Shown here: one piece after another, positions 42,369 to 50,855 of the stretch
Position numbering within the stretch: position 1 is the first letter of the stretch
Layout: each line of letters opens with the position of its first letter
NCBI RefSeq assembly: GCF_000620625.1
Contig: NZ_JIAW01000006.1
Coordinates: 186,001 to 250,000 of the forward strand
DNA: 64,000 nt
Reading direction: 5' to 3'
Origin: Mycobacterium sp. URHB0044
Lineage (GTDB): Bacteria > Actinomycetota > Actinomycetes > Mycobacteriales > Mycobacteriaceae
Position numbers and translations under genes: made by a program
Notes under the pieces: model-generated
Seen by the model: only the letters and a program-made list of their open reading frames with translations
What the model was told of the DNA's origin: nothing
Databases searched by the model: none

Positions 42369-43299
42369 CGAGCGCTCGGAGCTCGTGTGGCGCGATCCCG
42401 TACTCGGCCTTGAACGCCCGGGCGAAGTGACTCGCATTCTTGTAGCCCCACTGGCCCGAGATGTCGATGACGGCGGCTTCGGGCTGAGACAGGAGCGCTT
42501 CGCGACCACGTTCCAGCCGATGATGGCGGACATAGTCGCTCACCGACTCTCCCGTGTTGGCGAACATCGCATGCAATGTCCGCAACGAGATCGCATTGGC
42601 TTCAGCGATTCTCGATGGCGTCAGCTCGGGATCGCGCAGGTTCCGCTCGATGTACCGACGCACCTGGGGCAACAGAGTGACCCGCAGCGGTGCCGAGTCG
42701 GTCGGCGGGCAGTCGCTCGCGGTGATCAGTTGCACCAACTCGAGGGTGGCTTTGGCGGCAACGGTCACCGCCGCAGCGGGCAACGCCGCAAGTTCGCGCA
42801 CCAACAGGCTCATGTAGTCGCCGAGCAATCGTGCGATCGGCGACTGAGCCGGCAGCTTGTCGGGCAGCGGGCCACGCATCGACACCAGTGTTTTCGGGAT
42901 GACCAGTGTCACGGTGTGGATGCGGCTGGGAATGTGGCAAGTGCCGGGCAGGGCCGAGTCGACGACGAACATGTCGCCGGGTTCCAGCGTCGCCTGCCTG
43001 TCGCCCTGTTCGACGATTTCACGGCCGGCCGTCACCAAGGTGACGACCAGCAAGTCCGACTTGGCGCCGTGCGGTGCGTACGTGTTGCCCGAAAACACGT
43101 CCGGGACATCGCAATCGAGTATCGAGAGGCCATCGAACTGCGCGCGTCGCACGATGCACGGCGATCGGCGGGCCCGTCCGACGGGCTGCGTGGCGATCGA
43201 GAAGGGCACCATGGTTTCCGCCATGACGGATTGCATGCGCGTGCTCGCATCAAGCGTCTCGGATTCGATCACCCACTCGTCGAATACCACGCCCTTCAT
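42355..43299 (-). CDS. AraC-family transcriptional regulator
   Basis: A 314-residue activator-type regulator. The C-terminal two-HTH AraC domain begins near VRRYIERNLRDPELTPSRIA and includes LRTLHAMFANTGESVSDYVR and WGYKNASHFARAFKAEYGIA. The N-terminal half is a cupin-like sensor domain (EQGDRQATLEPGDMFVVDSA). The ATG overlaps the LLM oxidoreductase stop by ATGA, so it is coexpressed with the SDR / NTF2 / LLM operon. It probably controls that operon or the divergent SDR genes; no binding site could be assigned. Confidence 0.9.
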   Translation of the reverse strand: MKGVVFDEWVIESETLDASTRMQSVMAETMVPFSIATQPVGRARRSPCIVRRAQFDGLSILDCDVPDVFSGNTYAPHGAKSDLLVVTLVTAGREIVEQGDRQATLEPGDMFVVDSALPGTCHIPSRIHTVTLVIPKTLVSMRGPLPDKLPAQSPIARLLGDYMSLLVRELAALPAAAVTVAAKATLELVQLITASDCPPTDSAPLRVTLLPQVRRYIERNLRDPELTPSRIAEANAISLRTLHAMFANTGESVSDYVRHHRLERGREALLSQPEAAVIDISGQWGYKNASHFARAFKAEYGIAPHELRALATPS

Positions 43300-44375
43300 G
43301 ACGGGACTCCAGGGTCACCCGGTGTTCGAGCACGGTATGCGTCGACGATCGGTTCCAGCTCGGCGGGCGTCGCACCATGGAGTATCACGCCGTCCGCACC
43401 GAGTGCCAGCTGTTCGCCGATGGTGGCGACACAGTTTTGCGGGCTGCCCGTCGCCGCGGGTGCCGTCCACTCAGGTGGAAGCAACCCCGCAATGTGCTCG
43501 AGCTGGTCGACGGTGGTGGTCGGGCTGTCAATCACCTGCAACCCACCTTCGCTGAAGCTCTTGACGACCACGTCCTCTCGGAAGCGCTGCAGGACTTCAG
43601 GATCCCAGCGGTTCGTTCGCACCATCAGGTCGCCGTAGCCTTGCAGGTAGGTGGCAAGCCGGCCAACGAGCTTTCGCAGGCGCGTTTCCTCGGGGATGTG
43701 GTCACCGATGGTCGCCAGGCAGGACCACACCTTGACGTCGTCCGGGTTCCGGCCGGCTCGTTCGGCACTCGACTTCACGGTCTTGACACAGCGGGCCAGC
43801 GTCTCGTCGGTGAAGAAGGTGTGCAGAATGACTTGATCCATCACGCGGCCGGCCAACTCCAGCGAGTTCGGCGCGAACGCCACCATTCCCATGGGGATGT
43901 CGACGTCGTAGTCCTGGCCCAGCCGAAGCGCGGGATACTTTCCGATCGGGCCGTCATGCCCCACGATCGTCTCGCCACGGAAGAGCCGGCGCATGACGCC
44001 GACGAAGTCCTCCATCTGCGCGGTGGTGATTCGCGGCATACCGAACGCATCCTGCAGGGGTGGCACGCCGCGACCAAGGCCCAGGGTGAAGCGGCCGTTG
44101 CTCATCCCATGCATCGTCAACGCATAGGCCGCGGTGACCATGGGGTGGCGGGTGTTGTGATTGGTCGCGCCGGTGGCGATGCCGATGTGTTCCGAGACGG
44201 CAGCTGCTGCCCCGGACAACGTGCAGGCTTCCTTGGTGTTGAAACGCTCGGAGATGAAGGCGTGACCTAGGCCCAGCGCTTCGGCATGGCGTATCTCGTC
44301 GACGATCACGCGCGGTGACTCCGGTTGTCCTCCAAGCGCGTAGAAGCCCAGCTCGGGATGGTCGGTCGTGGTCAC
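43296..44375 (-). CDS. LLM-class (F420-dependent type) oxidoreductase
   Basis: A 359-residue luciferase-like protein: LGFYALGGQPESPRVIVDEI, GLGHAFISERFNTKEACTLS, the GRFTLGLGRGVPPLQDAFGM loop and GVILHGATPAELEPIVDAYR are characteristic. The GTG at 44375 makes a GTGA overlap with the NTF2-like gene, and the upstream 20 residues in the open frame are unlike the family. It is distinct from the LLM protein at 31233. It is third in an operon of SDR, NTF2-like, LLM and AraC genes. Confidence 0.88.
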   Translation of the reverse strand: MTTTDHPELGFYALGGQPESPRVIVDEIRHAEALGLGHAFISERFNTKEACTLSGAAAAVSEHIGIATGATNHNTRHPMVTAAYALTMHGMSNGRFTLGLGRGVPPLQDAFGMPRITTAQMEDFVGVMRRLFRGETIVGHDGPIGKYPALRLGQDYDVDIPMGMVAFAPNSLELAGRVMDQVILHTFFTDETLARCVKTVKSSAERAGRNPDDVKVWSCLATIGDHIPEETRLRKLVGRLATYLQGYGDLMVRTNRWDPEVLQRFREDVVVKSFSEGGLQVIDSPTTTVDQLEHIAGLLPPEWTAPAATGSPQNCVATIGEQLALGADGVILHGATPAELEPIVDAYRARTPGDPGVPS

Positions 44376-44776
44376 GCGTTCGTCACCTCGGTCAGTTCGG
44401 ACCATCGGTCGTGGTCGTGAATGCACGGGTTCCACACCTCGACGATGCGGCCCTCGGAAACGCGGTAGACCTCAATCGAGGCGATGACATCCTGGGTGTC
44501 GTCCTGTTTGACGATGTCTGCCTGATAGACGATTGAGCAGAGTTCGTCGTCGGCGACGATGCGCAGAAGCGTGAAGTGCACCCTCTTGACTCCTGCACAC
44601 AGGTCGCGCACCCGCTGAACCGCTTGTTCGTGCGTTTGCACGACGCGGCCGCCAGGCGTGTTGCGGACGATTTCCTCGCCGATGATTTCCACGGCGACGG
44701 CGTAGTTTTGGTCGTTCCAGAGCTCATAGTTGTAGCGTTCGATGACCGTTTTCGGGCTGACATTCGATGCGGTCAC
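44372..44776 (-). CDS. NTF2/SnoaL-like protein
   Basis: A 134-residue single-domain protein. VIERYNYELWNDQNYAVAVE, an EEIVRNTPGGRVVQTHEQAV loop, then HFTLLRIVADDELCSIVYQA and IEVYRVSEGRIVEVWNPCIH match the SnoaL cone. Many members are isomerases, hydrolases or cyclases with an internal Asp/His pair; HDHDRW at the C-terminus supplies candidate residues. The GTG at 44776 overlaps the SDR stop (GTGA) and its end overlaps the LLM start. Confidence 0.82.
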   Translation of the reverse strand: MTASNVSPKTVIERYNYELWNDQNYAVAVEIIGEEIVRNTPGGRVVQTHEQAVQRVRDLCAGVKRVHFTLLRIVADDELCSIVYQADIVKQDDTQDVIASIEVYRVSEGRIVEVWNPCIHDHDRWSELTEVTNA

Positions 44777-45582
44777 CGGGCAGCCAACGTTGCTTGCTTG
44801 CGCCGAATGTCCCGCGCCAAAAGGTTGCTCATGGCTCGCGGCGCATCGACGAGATACGAACTGGCACCGATGCGCCGAGGCAGGCGCACGGAGGCGTGCC
44901 CGCCCTCGATCGCGGCCAGCGTGGCGCGGGTGATTTCGGCCGGTGTGATCAACCTGCTGAGGTGCAGTCGGTACAGCCGTTGCACCAACGCGCTGAAAAT
45001 CGGATCGGTCCGGCCCTTCTCCATCAAGCCGGTGTCGGCCACCTCGCCGATCTCTACCTTGGTGAAACCGACTGGGGTGTCTCGAAACTCGGCCGCGAGG
45101 TTGACCGTCAAGTGAGTGATGAACGCCTTGGTCGCCGCGTAGACCGCGAGATTGGGCGGACAGATGACACCACCGAACGAGGATATGTTCACCACGTGGC
45201 CGCGGCCCCGTTCGATCATCCGGGGTAGGGCTTGGCGCTGCAGTTCGACGACGGCATGGACGTTGAGGTTCAAGATGAACTCCAATGTCTCGGAGGCCAT
45301 TTCGTCGAACCTGCCGACCTTGTCGTCGCCGGCGTTGTTGACGAGGACGTCGACGGGGCCGTCGACCTCGACGCGGTCCAGCAGCCCCCCAACCGCCTCG
45401 TGGTCCGTGAGATCGGTGGGATAGGCCTTGCCGCCGAGTTCGTCAGCCAAGGCGAACAACTCGTCCGAAGGACGCGCCACCAAGGCTACTGCCGCCCCTG
45501 CACGGTGCAGTCCGAGCGCGAGGTCGGCGCCGATCCCCCTGCTGGCGCCGGTGACCAGGGCCCGGCTGCCCGCGATCCTCAT
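44773..45582 (-). CDS. short-chain dehydrogenase/reductase
   Basis: A 269-residue SDR: VTGASRGIGADLALGL, VLVNNAGDDKVG, the catalytic Ser in ISSFGG, and YAATK (VYAATKAFITHLTVNL). The C-terminal part is unusual, with LYRLHLSRLITPAEITRATL in place of the common GG strand, as in SDRs of the DltE/YqjQ type. It is the first gene of the operon 45582-42355, and the palindrome at 45653-45674 lies 70 bp upstream. Confidence 0.88.
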   Translation of the reverse strand: MRIAGSRALVTGASRGIGADLALGLHRAGAAVALVARPSDELFALADELGGKAYPTDLTDHEAVGGLLDRVEVDGPVDVLVNNAGDDKVGRFDEMASETLEFILNLNVHAVVELQRQALPRMIERGRGHVVNISSFGGVICPPNLAVYAATKAFITHLTVNLAAEFRDTPVGFTKVEIGEVADTGLMEKGRTDPIFSALVQRLYRLHLSRLITPAEITRATLAAIEGGHASVRLPRRIGASSYLVDAPRAMSNLLARDIRRKQATLAAR

Positions 45583-45652
45583 TCGGCGGCCCGGTTCTTA
45601 GCGGCCAGGTCCGGCTGCTGCTTCGTGGGAAGTGTAACCATGGTCACGAGTA

Positions 45653-45674
45653 TTACTTGTGCGAGCACAAGTAA
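45653..45674. promoter_or_regulatory. perfect 22-bp palindrome, candidate operator for the third TetR
   Basis: Arms TTACTTGTGC and GCACAAGTAA around a 2-bp GA centre. It lies between the minus-strand SDR operon and the plus-strand third APH kinase, 17 bp before the latter's ATG. The core ACTTG-N8-CAAGT recurs at 47487-47504 upstream of the TetR gene. Confidence 0.8.
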
Positions 45675-45691
45675 ACAAGTACTTTTCTAAT

Positions 45692-46792
45692 ATGACTTCG
45701 ATTGTTCGGCATTTCCCCCGCTCCGCACCCGAGCTGACGTCCGATTGGCTGACGACGGTCCTCCAGTCATCCGGCGCCATCGCGCCGGGCTCCAGCGTCA
45801 CGACGTTCCGAGCGGACAGGATCGCTGAAGGAGTTGGCTTCGCGTCGTTCCTATACCGAGTTCATCTCGACCTCGACAGTGACGGGCCGGCAACGGTGAT
45901 CATCAAGTGGCCGACCGACTACCCCACCTACCTCGAACTAGCCCAGTCGATTCGCCTCTACGAGCGAGAAGTGGCCTTCTACAACGACGTCGCGCCCACG
46001 GCGCCGCTCAATGCCCCAAAGGCACACTTCGCCGAGATCGACCAACGGTCGAACGACTTCGTCATCGTGATGGAGGACCTCGCCGAGCTGGAGAACGCCG
46101 ACCATCTCGCGGGGCTGAGCTTCGGCCGCGTCGAAGCCGTCTTGGACGAGTTGGCGCAGTTCCACGCGTGGGGCTGGGACATGAAGCCGCCTGCGACCAA
46201 CAACCCGGCGTTCCTGAGCGTCGACGATCCGCGGATGTCCGGCCTGTTCGCCGTGGGCGGCGCAGGGGGCTGGCCGATCTATGCGAAGGTCGGGCGGGCA
46301 ACCGCCCCGCAGGGCTTGGTGGAGGTGATCGGGGATTTCACGTCCAGCCTGCCCGTCCTGCTCGGCGCGCTGACCGAACCGGCCACACTGGTGAATGGCG
46401 ATCTACGCGCCGACAACCTGTTCTTCAGCACAGCGGGGGCGCACACCACCGTCGACTTTCAATTTGCGAGTCGTGGGTGCGGCATGTGGGACGTGGCGTA
46501 CCTCGTTGGCCAAGGCTTGACGCCCGACGAGCGCGGCGGACGCGAGCGGGAATTGGTCAGACGATACGTGGATACCCTGGAGGGCTTGGGAATTCACTAC
46601 CCCTTCGACCGCGCATGGCAGCAGTTCCAGCTTGCGGTCGTCTCGCAGGTGGCCCTTCCGCTGCTCGCGATGATCTCCTGGGAGACGCTCAATCCCCGCG
46701 GCAGGGAATTGCTTCAAGTTCTGATGGAGCGTTGCTTCCAGATCGTCGCCGACACTGACGCGGTCAGCGCAGTGCAGGCGCTCACGGGCTGA
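45692..46792 (+). CDS. APH-type phosphotransferase with HxD-to-NxD catalytic loop
   Basis: A 366-residue kinase-fold protein. The catalytic loop reads VNGDLRADNLFF: Asp and downstream Asn are present, but the usual His is Asn. The metal segment is TTVDFQFASRGCGMWDVAYL, and the N-lobe lysine region VIIKWPTDYP is intact. The start is the ATG at 45692 just behind the palindrome, rather than the GTG-type frame start at 45659. It likely acts on a hydroxylated small molecule or CoA ester; activity should be checked because of the changed loop. Confidence 0.85.
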   Translation: MTSIVRHFPRSAPELTSDWLTTVLQSSGAIAPGSSVTTFRADRIAEGVGFASFLYRVHLDLDSDGPATVIIKWPTDYPTYLELAQSIRLYEREVAFYNDVAPTAPLNAPKAHFAEIDQRSNDFVIVMEDLAELENADHLAGLSFGRVEAVLDELAQFHAWGWDMKPPATNNPAFLSVDDPRMSGLFAVGGAGGWPIYAKVGRATAPQGLVEVIGDFTSSLPVLLGALTEPATLVNGDLRADNLFFSTAGAHTTVDFQFASRGCGMWDVAYLVGQGLTPDERGGRERELVRRYVDTLEGLGIHYPFDRAWQQFQLAVVSQVALPLLAMISWETLNPRGRELLQVLMERCFQIVADTDAVSAVQALTG

Positions 46793-46796
46793 ATGG

Positions 46797-47405
46797 TCAT
46801 TCGCTCTGCAACCGTGTCGCCACGCGGTCATGCCAGCGCGCCAACGTCGATTGAAAGTCCATGGCGCCCGGCCCCATCACCCATGCGTAGGCGTAGCCGA
46901 TACCGGTCGCCATGATCTCCGAACTGATGTCTTCGGCCCCGGATCCGTTCGCGATGGATCCGTCGGCCTGCCCCTCGACGACCGCATCTCGAAGCCTCGT
47001 CTGCAACCGGTCGAGCCAGCCCTGGATTCGCCGGCGCAGGACGTCACGATCATGCAGCGCTTCGAAATTCAGGCTGAACATCGCGCGCAACAACTGTGGG
47101 TCATGCGCCGCGAACTCCCGCATGCCGAGAATCGGCGCGAGGACGCGTTGCAGACCGGTGGCTCCCGGCTCCGGCGCCACGTCGATCCGACGCTCGTAGT
47201 CTTGCAGGATCGTTTCGAGCAGCGCCTCCTTCGATCCGTACCGTTCGTGCACCATGGCCCGGCTGTATCCGGCCCGGATACCGATCTCCTGGGCAGTGGT
47301 GTTGGTGAAGCCCTTTTCGGCGATCAGCTCGATGGCGGCTTCGACGAGTCGGCGCGATGACTCCTCGACACGTTCGCGCTGCGAACGCCGGGACGAAGTA
47401 CTCAC
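46797..47405 (-). CDS. third TetR-family regulator
   Basis: A 202-residue repressor with an HTH at SSRRLVEAAIELIAEKGFTN and recognition region AGYSRAMVHERYGSKEALLE. It is unrelated in sequence to the TetR pair at 8546/13711: the recognition helix differs and lacks the IYYYF motif. Start candidates are GTG at 47405 (MSTSSRRSQRERVEESS), 47408 and 47438; I take 47405. The palindrome at 47487-47504 lies about 80 bp upstream, consistent with autoregulation. It converges on the third APH kinase gene, five bases away. Confidence 0.9.
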   Translation of the reverse strand: MSTSSRRSQRERVEESSRRLVEAAIELIAEKGFTNTTAQEIGIRAGYSRAMVHERYGSKEALLETILQDYERRIDVAPEPGATGLQRVLAPILGMREFAAHDPQLLRAMFSLNFEALHDRDVLRRRIQGWLDRLQTRLRDAVVEGQADGSIANGSGAEDISSEIMATGIGYAYAWVMGPGAMDFQSTLARWHDRVATRLQSE

Positions 47406-47486
47406 CACCGTCTCGACTCCACGGTGACCTCGGAGCACAACCGGTACCGCGACCGCCCACCTGCCACCCTCAGCGATCCAGCCTTT

Positions 47487-47504
47487 ACTTGCACGCGTGC
47501 AAGT
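47487..47504. promoter_or_regulatory. 18-bp perfect palindrome upstream of the third TetR gene
   Basis: ACTTGCACG with its exact complement CGTGCAAGT. It shares the ACTTG-N8-CAAGT core and flanking TTA with the palindrome at 45653, so the same protein should bind both. Confidence 0.8.
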
Positions 47505-47555
47505 TTAGCGATTGAGGGGTCCATGGCCGGGCGCAATCAGACTCTAGTTCCTTTT

Positions 47556-47571
47556 TTTATTTCGTGTTAGA
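47556..47571. promoter_or_regulatory. operator copy 10, fourth APH kinase / GMC operon
   Basis: TTTATTTCGTGTTAGA. The right half runs into TAGATT (47568-47573), a -10-like hexamer for the plus-strand operon starting at 47677. It resembles copy 5 closely, including the T-run to its left. Confidence 0.75.
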
Positions 47572-47676
47572 TTATTCACGACAATCCACGGGCGGGCAAG
47601 CATCCCCGGATGTCGCAGGCCGCTACGGTTGCGCCCCGACGAATGTGGTCGACGACGACCACAGGAGGTACGTGAA

Positions 47677-48870
47677 ATGACGATCAGCGACAAGGTGGAC
47701 CTGGTGTCGACCGCCGCCCGAATCGGTACGGCGGTCGCGTGGGAACGGTGGGGGCGCAACCCCGCACTGGTAGACGCAGGGACCGTGCCACCATCTGCCG
47801 AGTCGATTACACCGCAATGGCTTTCGTCCGTGCTGTGCTCGAACGTCCCGGGCGCCAAGGTGGTCGACGTCTCGATTGCAGGAGGCCACGACGGCACCAG
47901 TGTTCGACGAGCGTTGACCGTCGCGTACAACACCGCGGGTATCGAAGCCGGCCTGCCGACGAGACTCTTCTCGAAGAGTACTGCGTCCTTCGGGTCACGA
48001 ATGCTCTTGGGCATCACCGGTATAGCCGAGGGCGAAGCGGTGTTCTACAACCGTGCACGACCAGGTCTCACGCTTCGGAGCCCGAAAGCCCACTACTCCG
48101 GATACGATGCGAAATCTTGTCGTTCGCTCGTCTTACTCGAAGATCTGACAACCCGCGACTGGACTTTCCCCAATCCTCTCGAGAACCCCGTGACCCGCGC
48201 TGACGCCGAAGACATGGTGTCCGAGATGGCGGTCTATCACAGTGCGCTCTGGGACAGCCCGCGGATGAACACAGACCTCAAGCTCCTGCGTCCCGCACTT
48301 CAGTGGCAGGAGAACATGAATCGCAAGGTGGGCTTCGAGAAACGGACGCTAGTCGGCCTCGAACGTGCACGCGACGTCGTGCCTACCGCCGTGTACGACC
48401 GGCGCCAGGACGTCTACGGGGCCTTCATGCACTCGCTGCGGCTGCACCAAGGCGGCCCAAACACCCTCCTTCACCAGGATCTCCATCTAGGAAACTGGTT
48501 GCGCGACGAGAACGGACGCATGGGCCTCTACGACTGGCAGTGCGTGGCTCGTGGCAACTGGGCGCTTGACTACTCGTATGCGATGGGCGGAGCCCTGACC
48601 ACCGATGACCGCCGAAACTGGGAGGAGGATCTGCTCCGCTCGTACCTCGAGCACCTCCGGGAGGGCGGTGTGCAGAACGCACCCAGCTTCGACGAGGCCT
48701 GGCTTGCCTACCGTCAACAGACGATGCACGGATGGGTGTTTGGCGTGTTCACCCTGGGAGGCAGCCGGTTTGAGCCAGAGCTGCAACCCCGGGACTACAC
48801 CATGGCTGCGGTCAAACGGATCTCACAGCAAGTCTCCGACCTGGACTCGTTGACGGCGTTGGCTGCGTAG
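47677..48870 (+). CDS. APH-type phosphotransferase
   Basis: A 397-residue kinase-fold protein. Catalytic loop LLHQDLHLGNWLRD and the metal site MGLYDWQCVARGNWALDYSY are intact, as is SLVLLEDLTTRDWTF in the hinge. The start is the ATG at 47677 with an AGGAGG ribosome site; the frame is open from 47629. It heads a three-gene operon with an NTF2-like protein and a GMC oxidoreductase under operator copy 10, so it belongs to the main regulon, unlike the kinase at 45692. Confidence 0.87.
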   Translation: MTISDKVDLVSTAARIGTAVAWERWGRNPALVDAGTVPPSAESITPQWLSSVLCSNVPGAKVVDVSIAGGHDGTSVRRALTVAYNTAGIEAGLPTRLFSKSTASFGSRMLLGITGIAEGEAVFYNRARPGLTLRSPKAHYSGYDAKSCRSLVLLEDLTTRDWTFPNPLENPVTRADAEDMVSEMAVYHSALWDSPRMNTDLKLLRPALQWQENMNRKVGFEKRTLVGLERARDVVPTAVYDRRQDVYGAFMHSLRLHQGGPNTLLHQDLHLGNWLRDENGRMGLYDWQCVARGNWALDYSYAMGGALTTDDRRNWEEDLLRSYLEHLREGGVQNAPSFDEAWLAYRQQTMHGWVFGVFTLGGSRFEPELQPRDYTMAAVKRISQQVSDLDSLTALAA

Positions 48871-48904
48871 ACCCGGCCGCGCAAAACCAAAGGATGGCCT
48901 CCCC

Positions 48905-49345
48905 ATGAAAACCGGACCTCGCGCGATCGACGATCTCGACGCCTTTGCCGCGGCCTACTCCGCCGCATGGACCCAGGATCCAGTCGGTCTGCTCGACTTC
49001 TTCGACCCGGCGGGCAGCTACACCGACATGGCCATGGGCACGACCTACGAGGGCCACGACGGCATCCTGCGCTTCCACAAGTGGATGCTGAAGTTCGCAC
49101 CGGACTCCGTGATCGAATTCGGCGCACCGGCTGCTCGCGACGGAGTGCTCTACCTGGAATGGCTGTGGGACGGATCCTTTGAAGGCTCACTCCGACTCAC
49201 CGACGGCTCGCTCATCCCGTCGAACGGTCAGCGGTTCAGCGTTCCGGGGATCGCCGCCTGCCGATTCGGGGAAGACGGCAAGCTCACGAGCCATCGGGAC
49301 TTCTGGGACATCACCCAGATGATCGCCCAGCTACGCGCGGCATGA
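48905..49345 (+). CDS. NTF2/SnoaL-like protein
   Basis: A 146-residue SnoaL-type protein: LDAFAAAYSAAWTQDPVGLL, FFDPAGSYTDMAMGTTYEGH, DGILRFHKWMLKFAPDS and CRFGEDGKLTSHRDFWDITQ match the fold, with Asp and His residues lining the presumed cavity. It starts 34 bp after the kinase and overlaps the GMC oxidoreductase by ATGA. Members with this DFWD ending often act on oxidised intermediates next to flavin oxidoreductases. Confidence 0.83.
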   Translation: MKTGPRAIDDLDAFAAAYSAAWTQDPVGLLDFFDPAGSYTDMAMGTTYEGHDGILRFHKWMLKFAPDSVIEFGAPAARDGVLYLEWLWDGSFEGSLRLTDGSLIPSNGQRFSVPGIAACRFGEDGKLTSHRDFWDITQMIAQLRAA

Positions 49346-50850
49346 AGCACCCACAGGCTGCCGACTACGTCGTCGTCGGGGCGGGATCGGCGGGATCGAT
49401 CATCGCAAGTCGCCTGGCGTCGGCCGGCGCGAGCGTGATCGTCGTGGAGGCTGGCGGCACCGATCGACGTCCCGACGTCGCCCTTCCGCTGGGAATCATC
49501 AGCCTCTACGCAACGGCCAATTGGAAGTACCCCACGGCGGCCGATCCGAGCAAGGATGGGGAGACTGGCGCCTTCGCCAGCGGGCGGATCGTGGGCGGAA
49601 GCGGATCCATCAACGCGATGGTCTATGCGCGCGGGCGGCATGCCGACTACGACGGTTGGGCAAGCGCCGGCGCGACCGGCTGGTCCCACCGCGACGTGCT
49701 CCCCCATTTCAAGGCGTTGGAGACCTGGGCCGACGGAGCCGACGAGTATCGCGGCGGATCCGGGCCCATCGCGGTGTCGTGGTGCGGCCACCACCACGAG
49801 ATCGACGACGCGTTCATTCAGGCGGCGGTCGACGCCGGCCATCGACTCAATCCGGACCCGAACGGATCGGACCAAATCGGGGTGGCGCGCAGCCAGGTAA
49901 ACCAACGCCGCGGTCTTCGCAGTTCATCTGGTCGCGAGTTCCTCGGTCGTCTTCCCCGCGGGCAGCGTCCACACGTCCTGACGCGGAAGACCGTCACACG
50001 CATCGTCGTCGAGCAGGGACGGGCCGTCGGGGTCCAGATCGGCGACGAGATCGTCAGGGCCCGCCAAGAAGTCGTCCTCTGCGCCGGCGCAATCGGCTCC
50101 GCCTCTCTGCTGATCAACAGCGGCATCGCCGCGGGCGGAGACGTGGCGAATCTGCCCGGGGTGGGTGAGAACTTTCACGACCACCTCGTCGTCACTCAGG
50201 GTTGGGCGTCGAAGGTACCGACGATCAACACGATCGGCGCGGTCCGTGGCGCCAAGGCACTCCGTCAGTTCCTCGCAGGCGGCCACGGTCCGTTGACCAC
50301 CACCCCGTTCGAGGCGCAGATATTCACCGACGAGTTTCAAATCGCCGTGAGCCCCATCCGATACGAGCTCAACCCCGTCACCGGCCGGGCCAGGTTGAAG
50401 CGCTCCGACGCGTTCACGGCCTACACGGTTCTGATGCACCCCGAAGGTCGTGGGCGGGTCCGCGTCCGCGGCGGCAAACCGTACATCGAATTCGACCGCC
50501 TCGGCCGGCCTGACGACTTCCGAAAGCTATTGGAGGGCGCGGCACTAACGCGCGACCTCATCGAGTCGCAGGCTGCCATGCGCGGAATAACCGGTGCCAA
50601 TCTCACTCCGACTGGAGACGACGAGCGACGCTGGCTGTCGTCCGCCGAGGGCAGCATCTATCACGCGGTCGGCACCTGCCGCATGGGAACCGACGACAGG
50701 TCGGTCGTCGGTCCGGACCTCCGAGTGCACGGGCTCGACGGTCTGCGCGTCGCCGACGCCTCAGTGATGCCCGCCATCACCTCGGGCAACACCAACGCAC
50801 CCACCATGATGATCGCCCTTCGTGCAGTCGACCTCATCCTGCACGGTTGA
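49342..50850 (+). CDS. GMC-family FAD oxidoreductase (choline-dehydrogenase-like)
   Basis: A 502-residue flavoprotein oxidising an alcohol. FAD motif YVVVGAGSAGSIIASRLASA, GRIVGGSGSINAMVYARGRH, the catalytic His at about 441 in IYHAVGTCRMG, and the C-terminal TSGNTNAPTMMIALRAVDLI with the second catalytic position occupied by Asn (about 483). Shorter than typical choline dehydrogenases. It is the last gene of the operon from 47677. It faces the frameshifted end of the minus operon only a few bases away (stop 50850, convergent gene end 50856). Confidence 0.9.
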   Translation: MKHPQAADYVVVGAGSAGSIIASRLASAGASVIVVEAGGTDRRPDVALPLGIISLYATANWKYPTAADPSKDGETGAFASGRIVGGSGSINAMVYARGRHADYDGWASAGATGWSHRDVLPHFKALETWADGADEYRGGSGPIAVSWCGHHHEIDDAFIQAAVDAGHRLNPDPNGSDQIGVARSQVNQRRGLRSSSGREFLGRLPRGQRPHVLTRKTVTRIVVEQGRAVGVQIGDEIVRARQEVVLCAGAIGSASLLINSGIAAGGDVANLPGVGENFHDHLVVTQGWASKVPTINTIGAVRGAKALRQFLAGGHGPLTTTPFEAQIFTDEFQIAVSPIRYELNPVTGRARLKRSDAFTAYTVLMHPEGRGRVRVRGGKPYIEFDRLGRPDDFRKLLEGAALTRDLIESQAAMRGITGANLTPTGDDERRWLSSAEGSIYHAVGTCRMGTDDRSVVGPDLRVHGLDGLRVADASVMPAITSGNTNAPTMMIALRAVDLILHG

Positions 50851-50855
50851 GGAGC

